Source: Dietzia sp. ANT_WB102 (GTDB lineage: Bacteria; Actinomycetota; Actinomycetes; Mycobacteriales; Mycobacteriaceae). From it: a DNA stretch of 64,000 nucleotides. Shown here one piece after another: positions 55,647 to 64,000 of this stretch. A program made the translations under genes and the position numbers. The notes under the pieces are model-generated. The model was not told the DNA's origin, made no database searches, and saw only the letters and a program-made list of their open reading frames with translations. Positions within the stretch are counted from its first letter, which is position 1. Each line of letters opens with the position of its first letter. The stretch spans positions 310,001-374,000 of the forward strand of contig NZ_VOBA01000002.1 of assembly GCF_008369165.1 (NCBI RefSeq), in the 5' to 3' direction.

Positions 55647-58438
55647 GCCACTCCGGGATCAGTCGTCGGTTCGGGGGCGGCCATGACGTCGTCGATCCGG
55701 TACAGGCGCGCGGCGTCGAGCAGGGTGGACTTCTCGATGGTGCCCTCACGGACCAGGCCAGCGAGGACCGCAACGACGATCGACTCCGCGTCCGTGTTGA
55801 AGAAGCGACGGGCGGCGGGTCGGGTGTCGGAGAATCCGAAGCCGTCACATCCGAGGACGGTGAAGTCGCCGGGCACCCAGGCGCGGATCTGGTCCGGAAC
55901 CGCCTTCTGGAAGTCGCTCACCGCCACCTTCGGACCCTGGGTCGAGGCCAGTGCGGCGGTGACGAACGGGGTGCGCGGTTGCTGGTCGGGGTGTCGCAGT
56001 TCATGCCGTTCGCACTCGAAGCCGTCGCGCGCGAGCTCCGTCCACGAGGTCGCGGACCACAGGTCGGCGGCGACGTCCCACTTCTCCGCAAGCATCGCCT
56101 GCGCCTCGACCGCCGCGTACATCGCCACTCCGGACGCGAGGATCGCGGCCTTGTGGGTTCCGGTCTCGGCTGCGCGGAAGCGGTATAGACCGCGCAGCAG
56201 GGCGTCGGCGTCGAGATCCTCGGGCTCCGCCGGCTGGGGGACGGGCTCGTTGTACAGGGTGATGTAGTAGGAGACGTTGCGGTCGATGCCGTCGGTCTCC
56301 GTTTCGTGTGCCGCCCCGGGTCCGTACATGCGCTCGACGCCGGCGCGCACGATGTGTGCGACCTCGTACGCCCATGCCGGGTCGTAGGAGATGATGCCGG
56401 GGTTGGTCGCGGCTAGCAGCGGCGAGTGCCCGTCCATATGTTGGAGGCCCTCTCCGGTGAGGGTGGTGCGGCCGGCGGTGGCACCCAGCAGGAAGCCACG
56501 GGCAAGCTGGTCAGCAGCGGCCCAGATGCCGTCGCCGGTGCGCTGGAACCCGAACATTGAATAGAAGATGTACAGCGGGATCATCGGCTGGCCATGGGTG
56601 GCGTAGGCGGTCCCTGCGGCGGTGAATTCGGCGACGGATCCCGCCTCGCTGATGCCCTCGTGCATGATCTGGCCATCCTTGGCCTCGTTGTAGCTCAGCA
56701 TGAGGTCGTGATCCACTGACGTGTAGTTCTGCCCGTGCGGGTTGTAGATCTTCAGAGTGGGGAACCACGAGTCCATGCCGAAGGTGCGGGCTTCGTCGGG
56801 GATGATCGGGACGAAGCGGTCGCGCAGGGAATCGTCGCGCATGAGCTCCCTGGCCGTCCGCACCAGAGCCATCGTGGTGGCCACTGCCTGCTTACCCGAA
56901 CCCTTACGCAAGGACTTCAACGAGTCGATGTCAGGAACGGAGAGCGGGGTAAAGGTCTGGCGTCGCTCGGGGATATGCCCGCCGAGCGCGGACCGGCGGT
57001 CCAGCATGTAGCGGATCTCCGGAGAGTTCGGTCCCGGGTTGTAGTACGGCGGCTGCGTCGGGTCCGCCTCCAGCTCTTCGTCGGTGATGGGGATCTGCTG
57101 CGTGTCGCGGAACTGCTTGAGATCGTCCAACGTCAGCTTCTTCATCTGGTGGGTTGCGTTGCGACCCTCAAAGTTCTGGCCGAGGCCGAAGCCCTTGATG
57201 GTGTGGGCGAGGATGACCGTTGGCTGACCGGTGTGCTCGATCGCCGCCTTGTACGCGGCGTGGATCTTGCGGTAATCGTGTCCGCCTCGGCGCAGCGCCC
57301 AGATCTCGTCGTCGGTCATGTCCTCGACGAGCTTGGCCGTTCGTGGGTCGCGTCCGAAGAAGTGCTCGCGAATCCAGGCGCCGTCGTTCGCGCGGTACGT
57401 CTGGTAGTCACCGTCGGAGACTGAATTCATCAGTGAGACCAGGGCGCCCTCGGTGTCCTTGTCGAACAGTGCGTCCCACTCGCGGCCCCAGACCACCTTG
57501 ATGACGTTCCACCCGGCGCCGTTGAAGTACGACTCGAGTTCCTGGACGATCTGCCCGTTCCCGCGGACCGGCCCATCGAGACGCTGGAGGTTGCAGTTGA
57601 TGACGAAGGTGAGGTTGTCGAGAGCGTCGTTCGCGGCGACCTGGAGCGCGCCGCGCGACTCGACCTCGTCCATCTCGCCGTCTCCGAGGAAGGCCCACAC
57701 GTGTTGCTGTGAGGTGTCCTTGATGCCGCGGTTGTGCAGGTAGCGATTGAACCGCGCCTGGTAGATGGCATTGAGTGGACCCAGGCCCATGGAGACCGTG
57801 GGGAATTCCCAGAACTCGGGCAGCGAGCGGGGGTGGGGGTAGGAGGGTAGCGAACGCCCTGGATGGCTCTTCTCCTGCCGGAAGCCGTCGAGATCGTGCT
57901 CCCGCAGCCGGCCCTCGAGGTACGCGCGGGCGTACATGCCCGGGGAGGCGTGGCCCTGGAAGAAGACGTGGTCGCCGCCGCCGGGATGGTCCTTGCCTCG
58001 GAAGAAGTGGTTGTAGCCCACCTCGTAGAGCGGTGCGGCCCCCGCGTAGGTGGAGATGTGGCCGCCCACGCCGATCCCCGGTCGCTGCGCACGGTGGACC
58101 ATGATGGCGGCGTTCCAGCGGATCCACCGGCGGTAGGTCCGCTCCACCGATTCATCGCCAGGGAACTCGGGCTCGAGGCTGGTGGGGATGGTGTTGACGT
58201 AGTCAGTGGAAGTGAGGGCCGGCAGGGGAACGCGCTGCTTGGAGGCCCGTTCGAGGAGGCGGAGCATCAGGTAACGGGCGCGCTCGGGTCCGGCCGCGGC
58301 GAGCAGACCATCGAGCGAGTCCATCCACTCCTGGGTCTCCTCCGGATCGGAGTCCGCCAGGTAGGACGCGACTCCCTCCCGGAGAACCGGCACGTTAGTG
58401 GGTGCGGAGCCTTCCCTGGCGCCTGCTTTTCCGGTCAT
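55643..58438 (-). CDS. aceE: Pyruvate dehydrogenase E1 component, homodimeric
   Basis: AceE decarboxylates pyruvate with thiamine diphosphate and passes the acetyl unit to the lipoyl group of E2, feeding acetyl-CoA to the TCA cycle and lipid synthesis. The 931-residue protein has the cofactor motif [14 protein letters not shown] with [40 protein letters not shown] in the N-terminal part, and [15 protein letters not shown] and [19 protein letters not shown] toward the end. Length matches AceE (Rv2241, 901 residues). In actinobacteria E1 assembles with E2 enzymes encoded elsewhere. It heads the minus-strand cluster. Confidence 0.97.
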   Translation of the reverse strand: MTGKAGAREGSAPTNVPVLREGVASYLADSDPEETQEWMDSLDGLLAAAGPERARYLMLRLLERASKQRVPLPALTSTDYVNTIPTSLEPEFPGDESVERTYRRWIRWNAAIMVHRAQRPGIGVGGHISTYAGAAPLYEVGYNHFFRGKDHPGGGDHVFFQGHASPGMYARAYLEGRLREHDLDGFRQEKSHPGRSLPSYPHPRSLPEFWEFPTVSMGLGPLNAIYQARFNRYLHNRGIKDTSQQHVWAFLGDGEMDEVESRGALQVAANDALDNLTFVINCNLQRLDGPVRGNGQIVQELESYFNGAGWNVIKVVWGREWDALFDKDTEGALVSLMNSVSDGDYQTYRANDGAWIREHFFGRDPRTAKLVEDMTDDEIWALRRGGHDYRKIHAAYKAAIEHTGQPTVILAHTIKGFGLGQNFEGRNATHQMKKLTLDDLKQFRDTQQIPITDEELEADPTQPPYYNPGPNSPEIRYMLDRRSALGGHIPERRQTFTPLSVPDIDSLKSLRKGSGKQAVATTMALVRTARELMRDDSLRDRFVPIIPDEARTFGMDSWFPTLKIYNPHGQNYTSVDHDLMLSYNEAKDGQIMHEGISEAGSVAEFTAAGTAYATHGQPMIPLYIFYSMFGFQRTGDGIWAAADQLARGFLLGATAGRTTLTGEGLQHMDGHSPLLAATNPGIISYDPAWAYEVAHIVRAGVERMYGPGAAHETETDGIDRNVSYYITLYNEPVPQPAEPEDLDADALLRGLYRFRAAETGTHKAAILASGVAMYAAVEAQAMLAEKWDVAADLWSATSWTELARDGFECERHELRHPDQQPRTPFVTAALASTQGPKVAVSDFQKAVPDQIRAWVPGDFTVLGCDGFGFSDTRPAARRFFNTDAESIVVAVLAGLVREGTIEKSTLLDAARLYRIDDVMAAPEPTTDPGVA

Positions 58439-58744
58439 GCGTTATCGTCCTCACTTCTGTGGTTCGTACCGTGGCGGCCCGGTGGGGCCACCAAAATTCG
58501 TGGTACATCGTCGGGCCTGGTTGCAACCCGCAGGTGTGGGCGGATCGCGTGTCGGGCTCGGGGCGGGCCACCGTAGGCCCACCAGTTCCGATTGTGCCCC
58601 AAAGCGTGACGCATGACACCGTCAGCCGATGCGTTGCCTCGTGAAATGGGCGGTAGCCGTTTCCCCTGCGAGTGCGCGCGGGTAGTGTTCCTGGTCAGCG
58701 AAAGACCGAGAAGCTAAAAACGGATTAGAAGGAGGAACACCACG
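58439..58744. other. Divergent intergenic region between aceE and the DUF3052 gene
   Basis: These 306 bases should carry two promoters. The middle is AT-rich for this genome (CCACCAAAATTCGTGGTAC, with CCAC/GTGG ends) and could be the aceE promoter or operator. Close to the plus-strand gene lies AGAAGCTAAAAACGGATTAG followed by the ribosome site GAAGGAGGAAC. No confident -35/-10 pair, hairpin or small gene was found. Confidence 0.5.
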
Positions 58745-59179
58745 GTGGTCGCCGCGGCGAACCAGCAGGACGGAGCGGGCCAGGTAGCTGGTCAGCTTGA
58801 ACTGACGGAGGGCATGCTCGTTCAGGAGGTCGGGTGGGATTCCGACTGTGACGAGTCGATCAGCGAGGCCGTCGAGGACGCCGTCGGATCAGAGCTGCTG
58901 GAGGAGGACACCGATGAGGTGGTCGACGCGGTGCTGCTCTGGTGGAGGGACGGTGACGGGGACCTGGTCGATCGACTAATGGACGTCATGACCCCTCTGG
59001 CGGACGAGGGCTCCGTGTGGGTCTTCACCCCCAAGACGGGGCTCGACGGGCACGTGGAACCTGCGGTGATTGCGGAGTCGGCGCAGACTGCGGGAATGCT
59101 TCAGACACGTACCGCCGCGCTGGGGGACTGGGCCGGGAGTCGGCTCGCCCTGCGGAAGAACAGCATGCCCCGCAAGTGA
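58745..59179 (+). CDS. DUF3052 family protein
   Basis: A 144-residue acidic protein of the actinobacterial DUF3052 family (M. tuberculosis Rv2239c). Landmarks are GMLVQEVGWDSDCDESI, VVDAVLLWWRDGDGDLVDRLMDVMTPLADEGSVWVFTPKTG-type central region and LRKNSMPRK at the end. The function is unknown. It starts at GTG 58745 after an excellent GGAGGAAC site and is divergent from aceE. Because the gene always neighbours the aceE/fabD area, a link to central lipid metabolism is possible but not shown. Confidence 0.87.
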   Translation: MVAAANQQDGAGQVAGQLELTEGMLVQEVGWDSDCDESISEAVEDAVGSELLEEDTDEVVDAVLLWWRDGDGDLVDRLMDVMTPLADEGSVWVFTPKTGLDGHVEPAVIAESAQTAGMLQTRTAALGDWAGSRLALRKNSMPRK

Positions 59180-59193
59180 TCCCCGGATCCGGG

Positions 59194-59219
59194 ACCCCTC
59201 ACCCGCCCCCGGGTGGGGT
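59194..59219 (+). terminator. Hairpin after the DUF3052 gene
   Basis: ACCCCTCACCCG pairs with CGGGTGGGGT over CCCC, with one bulged T. It lies 14 bases past the stop and before the tRNA-Val promoter region. Confidence 0.5.
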
Positions 59220-59230
59220 GCTGTCATGGG

Positions 59231-59239
59231 TGGGATAAT
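59231..59239 (+). promoter_or_regulatory. Extended -10 promoter element of tRNA-Val
   Basis: TGGGATAAT combines a TG dinucleotide with the -10 hexamer GATAAT, 41 bases before the tRNA. No good -35 is present, which extended -10 promoters tolerate. Confidence 0.45.
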
Positions 59240-59279
59240 CTGAACCGCACCTACGCGTTCGACGCGCGTCGGTGCGTCA

Positions 59280-59352
59280 GCGCGCGTAGCTCAGCGGTTA
59301 GAGCTCTGGTCTTACACACCAGCGGTCGGGGGTTCGATTCCCTCCGCGCGCA
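59280..59352 (+). tRNA. tRNA-Val (anticodon TAC)
   Basis: A 73-base cloverleaf. The acceptor GCGCGCG pairs with CGCGCGC; the anticodon arm is CTGGT-CTTACAC-ACCAG with anticodon TAC; the T arm contains GGGTTCGATTCCC. CCA is not encoded. Confidence 0.97.
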
Positions 59353-59493
59353 CTCTCAATTCGTGTGTCGCGAATTCATTTGCCCTGCCCTGCCCGTGCC
59401 TGCGGCATCGAGCAGGGACCGCCCCATGCCGAGGCACGGAGATCGTCGGCTGGCCAGGGTAGTAGAACACCCTGGGTGCACGGGGTGCGGTGG

Positions 59494-60441
59494 TCAGGTC
59501 CGTAGCCGATCGGCGCGACGGAACGCCCGGCGCCGTTCGGCATCATTGCGCTCGCCGTAGCGAGCCCGCAGCGCGCGTTCGCGGGCGGTGTCTCCGTCGA
59601 CGTCGGTTGCGTCCCGGTCGGCGCCTTGCACGTCGCTGCCTGTTCCGGTGGAAGAGTCTCCGTCCGACGTCCCTGACGACTGCTCGGCATCCGCGGCTGC
59701 GTCCGCGGTGTCGCGGCGTCGGGCCCGGATTTCTGCCCACGCAAAGTAAATGAGGGCGGCTGGGGCGAGCACTCCGAAGGCCAGCCACTGCAGTCCGTAG
59801 GACAGGTACGGACCGTTCTCGACGCCGGGGATCGGCGCAGGCGAGAGTGATCCGGGCTGGTCCCCGCTCAGCTGCAGGTACCCCTCCGAGACGAGGTCGT
59901 GGCCTAGGGTGTCGCCGATGACCGCGGGGTCGACCACCCGTACCGCGGGCCGGCCGTCCAAGGGGATGGGCTCGGCCTCACCAGGCTCGGCGGCTCGCAG
60001 TCGTCCGGTGATCGCGACCTGCCCAGCTGGCGCCGCGGGGTAGGCCGGCACCGCGTTGTTCTCGCCGACAAGCACATACCCGCGGTTGATCAGAATGTCC
60101 GGACCGTCCACGGGGTCGAAGACCGTGAGTACCTGGTAGACCAGCTCGCCGTCTACCGACCGAAGGCGCAGTAGCGCCTCGGATTCCGGCCGCCACTGTC
60201 CGGCGAGGGTGACCAGGCGCCATTCGCGCTCGACGTAGGCCCGCGGGTTGTCGACCACCTGCGCCAGCGGAGCCGGCTCAGCCTCGACAGATTCGATCAG
60301 CCGAGCATTGCGGGCGTCGAGATCGTCGCTCTTGTTCAGCTGCCACGGCGCGAGCAATGCGAAGCACGCCCACGCGAACAGGATTGCGGCGATTACGCCG
60401 ATCACCCACCCGGGGGTCAGAAAGCGCCGCAGTGTCCGCAT
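59494..60441 (-). CDS. SURF1 family cytochrome oxidase biogenesis-like protein
   Basis: A 315-residue membrane protein. One helix lies near residues 11-31 and a second near 214-234 (LSYGLQWLAFGVLAPAALIYFAW-like), enclosing an external domain with ILINRGYVLVGENN and ITGRLRAAEPGE. This is the SURF1 plan; SURF1 proteins help insert heme a or assemble cytochrome c oxidase. The last 75 residues are acidic and Arg-rich and look disordered. The order ptkA-ptpA-SURF1 equals M. tuberculosis Rv2232-Rv2234-Rv2235. Confidence 0.9.
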   Translation of the reverse strand: MRTLRRFLTPGWVIGVIAAILFAWACFALLAPWQLNKSDDLDARNARLIESVEAEPAPLAQVVDNPRAYVEREWRLVTLAGQWRPESEALLRLRSVDGELVYQVLTVFDPVDGPDILINRGYVLVGENNAVPAYPAAPAGQVAITGRLRAAEPGEAEPIPLDGRPAVRVVDPAVIGDTLGHDLVSEGYLQLSGDQPGSLSPAPIPGVENGPYLSYGLQWLAFGVLAPAALIYFAWAEIRARRRDTADAAADAEQSSGTSDGDSSTGTGSDVQGADRDATDVDGDTARERALRARYGERNDAERRRAFRRADRLRT

Positions 60442-60492
60442 GTCCCCAGGGTAACGGTCCCGAGCCGGACGGCCCCTGCGCAGGTGCGACCG

Positions 60493-60969
60493 CTACCCCA
60501 GGAGATCCCGCACCTCGGCGACGAGGCCGGGCAGGGCGCGGGAGATCTGGAGGCGGGTGCGGGTGAAGCCGCTGGCGTCACCGTAGTAGGGGTCAGCGAC
60601 ATCCGCACCGTCGGCGCCGGGTTCGTAGCCGCGCAGTAACCGTATCCGGCCGGGGTCGACCCCCGCCCGGAGAAGGTGGTCGCGGTGACTGCCATCGAGC
60701 GCGACGACGAGGTCGGCGTCGTGGTCGTCCTCGGACAGATGCGCGGCCACGTGGTCGGTGTCATAGCCGTGCGCAGCGAGCTCGGCCGAGGCGCGCGGGT
60801 CCATGCCGTCGCCGACATGCCAGTCGCCGGTGCCAACGCTGGAGACCGACACCCGGTCGTCCAGGCCCGCGTCGTCGAAGGCACGGCGGGCCATGACCTC
60901 GGCCATGGGGGAACGGCAGATATTGCCGGTACAGACGAACACGACTCGTACGCGCGACTCACCACTCAC
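60493..60969 (-). CDS. ptpA: Low molecular weight protein-tyrosine phosphatase
   Basis: A 158-residue phosphatase. The P-loop VCTGNICRSPMAE provides the nucleophile Cys13 and Arg19, and the general acid is in the DPYYGD loop. In M. tuberculosis PtpA (Rv2234) is secreted into macrophages and is itself phosphorylated by PtkA, encoded directly upstream, as here. The GTG at 60969 overlaps the end of the HAD gene. For a probable environmental relative, a role in envelope or signalling control is more likely than virulence. Confidence 0.93.
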   Translation of the reverse strand: MSGESRVRVVFVCTGNICRSPMAEVMARRAFDDAGLDDRVSVSSVGTGDWHVGDGMDPRASAELAAHGYDTDHVAAHLSEDDHDADLVVALDGSHRDHLLRAGVDPGRIRLLRGYEPGADGADVADPYYGDASGFTRTRLQISRALPGLVAEVRDLLG

Positions 60970-61627
60970 GGATGGTCTCCTCCAACGCCGCGGTGTCGAC
61001 GGCCGACCAGTGGGCGCGGTCCCACTCGTCGGGCCGTCCGTATCCCCACCGGACGATCGCGGTGGGGATGCCGTAGCGGGCGGCACCCTCGATGTCGTGT
61101 TCGCGGTCGCCGATCATGAGCACCTGTTCGGTCCCACCGCCGTCGGCTGGCACCGGGTCAATTCCCATCTCGGCGAGGGAGTGTGCGATGACGTCGGCCT
61201 TGGCCATCCGGCCGACCGAAATGTCCGCCCCTCCAATGAACTCGAATGGCGCGGCGAGGTCGAAGTGTCCGAGGATCCTGCGCGCGGCGACCTCGTCCTT
61301 GCTCGTGGCCACCGCCATCCGGTAGCCGTCCACGGCGAGCCGGTTCAGGAGCGTGTCCATCCCGGTGAAGACGGCGTTCTCCAGCCACCCCACCTCGTCG
61401 TAGCGGTCCCGGTACGCGGCGACCGCCCGGTCCAGATCGGCCCCGGAGAGTCCCACTGAGGACAACGTGTCCACCATGGGCGGGCCGGCGATGGAACGGA
61501 TGTCGCGGGAGTCGTCCCAGCGTGCGCCCACCACGTCGAGCGCGTGGTGGAGGGACTTGGCGATGCCATCGAGAGAGTCGGTAATGGTGCCGTCGAGGTC
61601 CACGAGGAGGATCGGGCGGTCAGTCAT
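60959..61627 (-). CDS. HAD-superfamily hydrolase, PtkA-like
   Basis: A 222-residue HAD protein. Motif I is DLDGTITDS (Asp10 and Asp12), motif II ATSKDE, motif III Lys in the MAKADVIAHSLAE region, and motif IV GDREHDIEGA. Its closest functional relatives by gene order are M. tuberculosis PtkA (Rv2232), a HAD-fold protein said to be a tyrosine kinase for PtpA, and by sequence pattern the phosphoglycolate phosphatase-like group. The Mtb protein has an extra disordered N-terminus of about 70 residues that is missing here, so a plain phosphatase is an alternative. It overlaps ptpA by 11 bases. Confidence 0.85.
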   Translation of the reverse strand: MTDRPILLVDLDGTITDSLDGIAKSLHHALDVVGARWDDSRDIRSIAGPPMVDTLSSVGLSGADLDRAVAAYRDRYDEVGWLENAVFTGMDTLLNRLAVDGYRMAVATSKDEVAARRILGHFDLAAPFEFIGGADISVGRMAKADVIAHSLAEMGIDPVPADGGGTEQVLMIGDREHDIEGAARYGIPTAIVRWGYGRPDEWDRAHWSAVDTAALEETIREW

Positions 61628-61669
61628 GCGGCCATCTTCCCAGAGTCCGCCGGGTGGGGCCCCGCACTG

Positions 61670-61813
61670 GTGTGGGGTCCCCAGTGGCGCTGGGGCGCGC
61701 CCGGCGCCACATGCCTGCGCGTGGCCGTGGGTGCGGGCACGATGGTGGACGAAATCGTCGACGCCTGGCACAGAGAAGTCCTGGCGTGGCGGGAAGAACT
61801 GGAAGGGGAGTAA
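61670..61813 (+). CDS. Possible small protein upstream of nif3
   Basis: An open frame of 47 residues from GTG 61670, ending two bases before the nif3 ATG. The product starts with Trp/Gly-rich VWGPQWRWGAPG and ends with an acidic helix VDEIVDAWHREVLAWREELEGE-like in content. It has no obvious ribosome site of its own and no recognised family. It occupies the place of cobC in M. tuberculosis. It may be a leader peptide, a remnant or chance. Confidence 0.28.
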   Translation: MWGPQWRWGAPGATCLRVAVGAGTMVDEIVDAWHREVLAWREELEGE

Positions 61814-61815
61814 CC

Positions 61816-62973
61816 ATGACCATCGGGAGGCCCACCCTGGCCGACGTGATTGACCTACTGGAACACGCCTACCCACCGCGTCTGGCCGAGTCGTGGGACC
61901 GCGTGGGGCTGGTCGCGGGTGACCCGGTGGCCGAGGTGGAACGGGTCGTGGTGGCCGTGGATGCGACCGACTCCGTGGTCGACCATGCGCTCGCCGAGGG
62001 CGCTGACCTGCTCCTGGTCCACCACCCGCCGCTCATGCGCGGCGTACACTCCGTGGCCGCCGACACCCCCAAGGGCCGGCTGGTGCACAGGCTCATCACC
62101 GGCGGGTGCGCCCTGTACTCCGCACACACCAACGCCGACTCCGCCCGGCCCGGCGTCAACGACGCCCTCGCCGACGCGCTCGGCCTGACCCCCGGCCGCC
62201 CCCTGGCCCCCACTGGCGACGGCACCGTCGACCGGTGGGTGGTGACCGTGCCCGACGACGACCTCGACGACCTGCTGAACGCGGTGTTCGCCGCCGGCGC
62301 GGGACGGATGAGCGGCTACACCGAGTGCTCATTCTCCGTTCAGGGCACCGGTCGGTTCCGCCCCGGCGACGGCACCGACCCGACCATCGGCAGCGTCGGC
62401 GAATCCGAACAGGTCTCCGAGACGCGCGTGGAGTTCGTCGCGCCCCCGGAGCTGCGGTCCTCGGTGCGGCGTGCCGTCCTGGCCGGGCACCCGTACGAGG
62501 TGCCTGCCATGGACGTCTTCGTCAATCACGCTGGTCCCGGACCGGGGCCCGAGGACACTGGGCTCGGGCGAATCTGCGAACTCGACAGTCCCTTGACGCT
62601 CGCGCAGTTCACTGAGCTCGTGGCCGAGCGTCTTCCCACCACAGTGTGGGGAGTGCGCGCTGCCGGCGACCCCGACGCCGAGATCCGTCGCGTCGCGTTG
62701 TGCGGCGGGTCCGGGGATTCACTGCTGGGCGCGGCGCGCGCGGCGGGCGCAGACGTCTATCTCACCGGGGACCTACGTCACCACGTGGTGGACGAGCACC
62801 TGCGAGATGGCGGGCCGATGCTCGTAGAGGCCGCTCACTGGGCGCTGGAGTTTCCGTGGTGCGCCCAGGCCGTCGCCCTGCTCGAGGAGGGAGCGGACCT
62901 CACCGCGACCGTGTGCGAGCAGCGGACCGATCCCTGGACGGTGGCCGCCGGGGGAGCGCGCGGGCAGCGGTAG
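61816..62973 (+). CDS. Nif3-like dinuclear metal center protein
   Basis: A 385-residue member of the Nif3/YbgI (DUF34) family. Metal ligands are visible in LLVHHPPLMRG near residue 70, YSAHTNAD near 105, and GDLRHHVVDEH plus VEAAHWALE near the C-terminus. A PII-like insert domain (about 130-245) splits the two halves, which is the long form of the family. It is sometimes called GTP cyclohydrolase I type 2, but the true activity is unsettled. GGAAGGGGAG precedes the ATG. M. tuberculosis Rv2230c is the equivalent. Confidence 0.92.
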   Translation: MTIGRPTLADVIDLLEHAYPPRLAESWDRVGLVAGDPVAEVERVVVAVDATDSVVDHALAEGADLLLVHHPPLMRGVHSVAADTPKGRLVHRLITGGCALYSAHTNADSARPGVNDALADALGLTPGRPLAPTGDGTVDRWVVTVPDDDLDDLLNAVFAAGAGRMSGYTECSFSVQGTGRFRPGDGTDPTIGSVGESEQVSETRVEFVAPPELRSSVRRAVLAGHPYEVPAMDVFVNHAGPGPGPEDTGLGRICELDSPLTLAQFTELVAERLPTTVWGVRAAGDPDAEIRRVALCGGSGDSLLGAARAAGADVYLTGDLRHHVVDEHLRDGGPMLVEAAHWALEFPWCAQAVALLEEGADLTATVCEQRTDPWTVAAGGARGQR

Positions 62974-62984
62974 TCTTGGCACCC

Positions 62985-63716
62985 ATGAAGGCCGATCCGC
63001 ACCACCAGCGTCGACTCGTCGACATCGCCGACCTCGACCAGCGCCTGGCTGGTCTCGAGCACCGACGCTCGCGGCTACCCGAGCAGGCGACGCTCGATGG
63101 GCTGAAAGCTGAGCGACGAGCCGCCACCGAATCCGTGGCACGCGCCCGGATCCACCTTGAAGATCTCGACCGTGCCCTCGCCAAACTGCGCTCGGACCTG
63201 GACGCCGTGCATCGGCGCCGTGCCGCGGACTCCGACTTGCTGGCGGCGGGTGGCCTGTCCGAGCGGCAGTCGACAGAGCTGGACTACGAGTTGCGCTCGC
63301 TGGCCCGCCGCCAGGATGCACTGGAGGGGGAACTCGGTGAGCTCACCGAACGCTACGAGGCCATGGAAGCTGATGTCCGCCACTCAGGGGCGATGGTCAC
63401 CGACTTCGATGCCCGAATCGGGATGGCTGTAACCATGAGGGACAATGCCCTTGCCGAGCTCGAGGACGCGATCACCACGACCATCGCCGAACGGGCCCGC
63501 GAGGCCGAGACCCTCCCCGCCGAGCTGCTCGACCTCTACGCGCGTAGCGCTGCAGATGCAGGGCGTGGTGCGGCGATTCTCAACGGGGGACGCTGTTCGG
63601 CGTGCGGTATGGACTTGGACCGCAGGGCCGTGTCGGCTTTCCGGTCCGCCGCCGAAGACGAAGTCCTCACCTGCCCGGAATGCGGCGTGATCGTCGTCCG
63701 CACCTCCAACTCGTGA
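62985..63716 (+). CDS. Coiled-coil protein with C4 zinc ribbon
   Basis: A 243-residue protein. Residues about 10-190 form a long antiparallel coiled coil rich in Arg, Glu and Leu; the C-terminus has a zinc ribbon with CSACG and CPECG. This is the C4-type zinc ribbon family represented by M. tuberculosis Rv2229c and structurally by Chlamydia CT398. Partners may include sigma-54 or secretion proteins in other bacteria, but the role in actinobacteria is unknown. It follows nif3 by 11 bases and overlaps the next gene (GTGA). Confidence 0.9.
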   Translation: MKADPHHQRRLVDIADLDQRLAGLEHRRSRLPEQATLDGLKAERRAATESVARARIHLEDLDRALAKLRSDLDAVHRRRAADSDLLAAGGLSERQSTELDYELRSLARRQDALEGELGELTERYEAMEADVRHSGAMVTDFDARIGMAVTMRDNALAELEDAITTTIAERAREAETLPAELLDLYARSAADAGRGAAILNGGRCSACGMDLDRRAVSAFRSAAEDEVLTCPECGVIVVRTSNS

Positions 63717-64000
63717 CCGGCGGGCCGGGCTGGACCGGCGCCACCGGCCGCCCCACCCGAATCGTGCTGGCCCGCCACGGTCAGACCCCGCTGTCGGTGG
63801 ACCGGCGCTATTCCGGCCAGGGCGATCCCGGACTCACCGACCTCGGTGTGGCCCAGGCCGAGCGCACCGCGGCCCGGCTCGCGGCACTTCCGGGCCTGAC
63901 CGCGGTCGTGTCGTCCCCGCTGCGCCGGTGCCTCGCCACCGCCGAGCAGACCGCCGACGCCGCGGGCGTGCCCTTGGTGGTGGACGAGGACCTCATCGAG
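63713..64000 (+). CDS. Histidine phosphatase family protein (partial; RNase HI half absent)
   Basis: The first 96 codons of a gene cut by the right edge. It begins at a GTG overlapping the previous stop and after 19 residues reaches VLARHGQTPLS with the catalytic His, then YSGQGDPGLTDLGVAQAERTA and SSPLRRCLATAEQTA, all typical of phosphoglycerate-mutase-like phosphatases. In M. tuberculosis the protein in this place (Rv2228c) carries an RNase HI domain of about 140 residues before the phosphatase. Here no room exists for it, since the start is fixed by the overlap. Confidence 0.88.
   Translation, partial: MTGGPGWTGATGRPTRIVLARHGQTPLSVDRRYSGQGDPGLTDLGVAQAERTAARLAALPGLTAVVSSPLRRCLATAEQTADAAGVPLVVDEDLIE

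Overview
The window is high-GC actinobacterial DNA. Gene order follows Mycobacterium tuberculosis blocks so closely (nadD-rsfS-gpgP-degV-comEA-comEC-holA/rpsT-lepA; hemW-hrcA-dnaJ2-rsmE-phoH-ybeY-CNNM-era-recO-uppS/zur-smtB/glyS; dgt-dnaG-tRNA; accD6-acpM-fabD-regulator-aceE; ptkA-ptpA-SURF1/nif3) that it must come from the order Mycobacteriales. The wax ester synthase, the lack of a ketoacyl synthase in the fabD-acpM-accD6 cluster and several reduced loci suggest a Dietzia-like genus; this is inference, not proof.

Layout. 1-7972: a truncated cation antiporter, a RecQ helicase with a phosphoribosyltransferase-like C-terminus, a serine hydrolase, a methyltransferase, proA, and a MoxR ATPase/VWA pair lying between proA and nadD. 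8038-14434: nadD, rsfS, gpgP-like phosphatase, degV, comEA, comEC and holA in one direction with many 4-base stop/start overlaps, closed by a strong two-way terminator facing rpsT. 15010-23489: PemK-like protein, EthD-like protein, lepA, TSUP permease, M3 peptidase, two tiny membrane proteins and a WS/DGAT acyltransferase with a long histone H1-like tail.

23618-35848: hemW, then a heat-shock/ribosome-maturation operon hrcA-dnaJ2-rsmE-phoH-ybeY-CNNM-era-recO-uppS, the opposing smtB-zur zinc regulators, and glyS. 35874-43452: a DUF218 protein, dgt, a membrane-anchored serine hydrolase, a TPM-domain protein with a Gly-rich tail, and a dnaG whose zinc ligands are largely replaced. 43534-50364: tRNA-Asn, a SnoaL-like protein, two esterases around a CAT-anticodon tRNA, an ABC exporter pair and a third serine hydrolase.

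50567-58438: DUF3145 protein, then on the minus strand aceE, a PucR/CdaR-type regulator, fabD, acpM and accD6. This joins acetyl-CoA supply to fatty/mycolic acid elongation, but kasA/kasB are not there. 58745-64000: DUF3052 protein, tRNA-Val, SURF1-like protein, ptpA and a ptkA-like HAD protein on the minus strand, and divergent nif3, a coiled-coil zinc-ribbon protein and a truncated histidine phosphatase that lacks the RNase HI half found in mycobacteria. No rRNA, CRISPR array, insertion sequence, prophage or integron was seen. Most of the window is vertically inherited core genome; the novelty lies in altered domains and missing partners rather than in an obvious new island.
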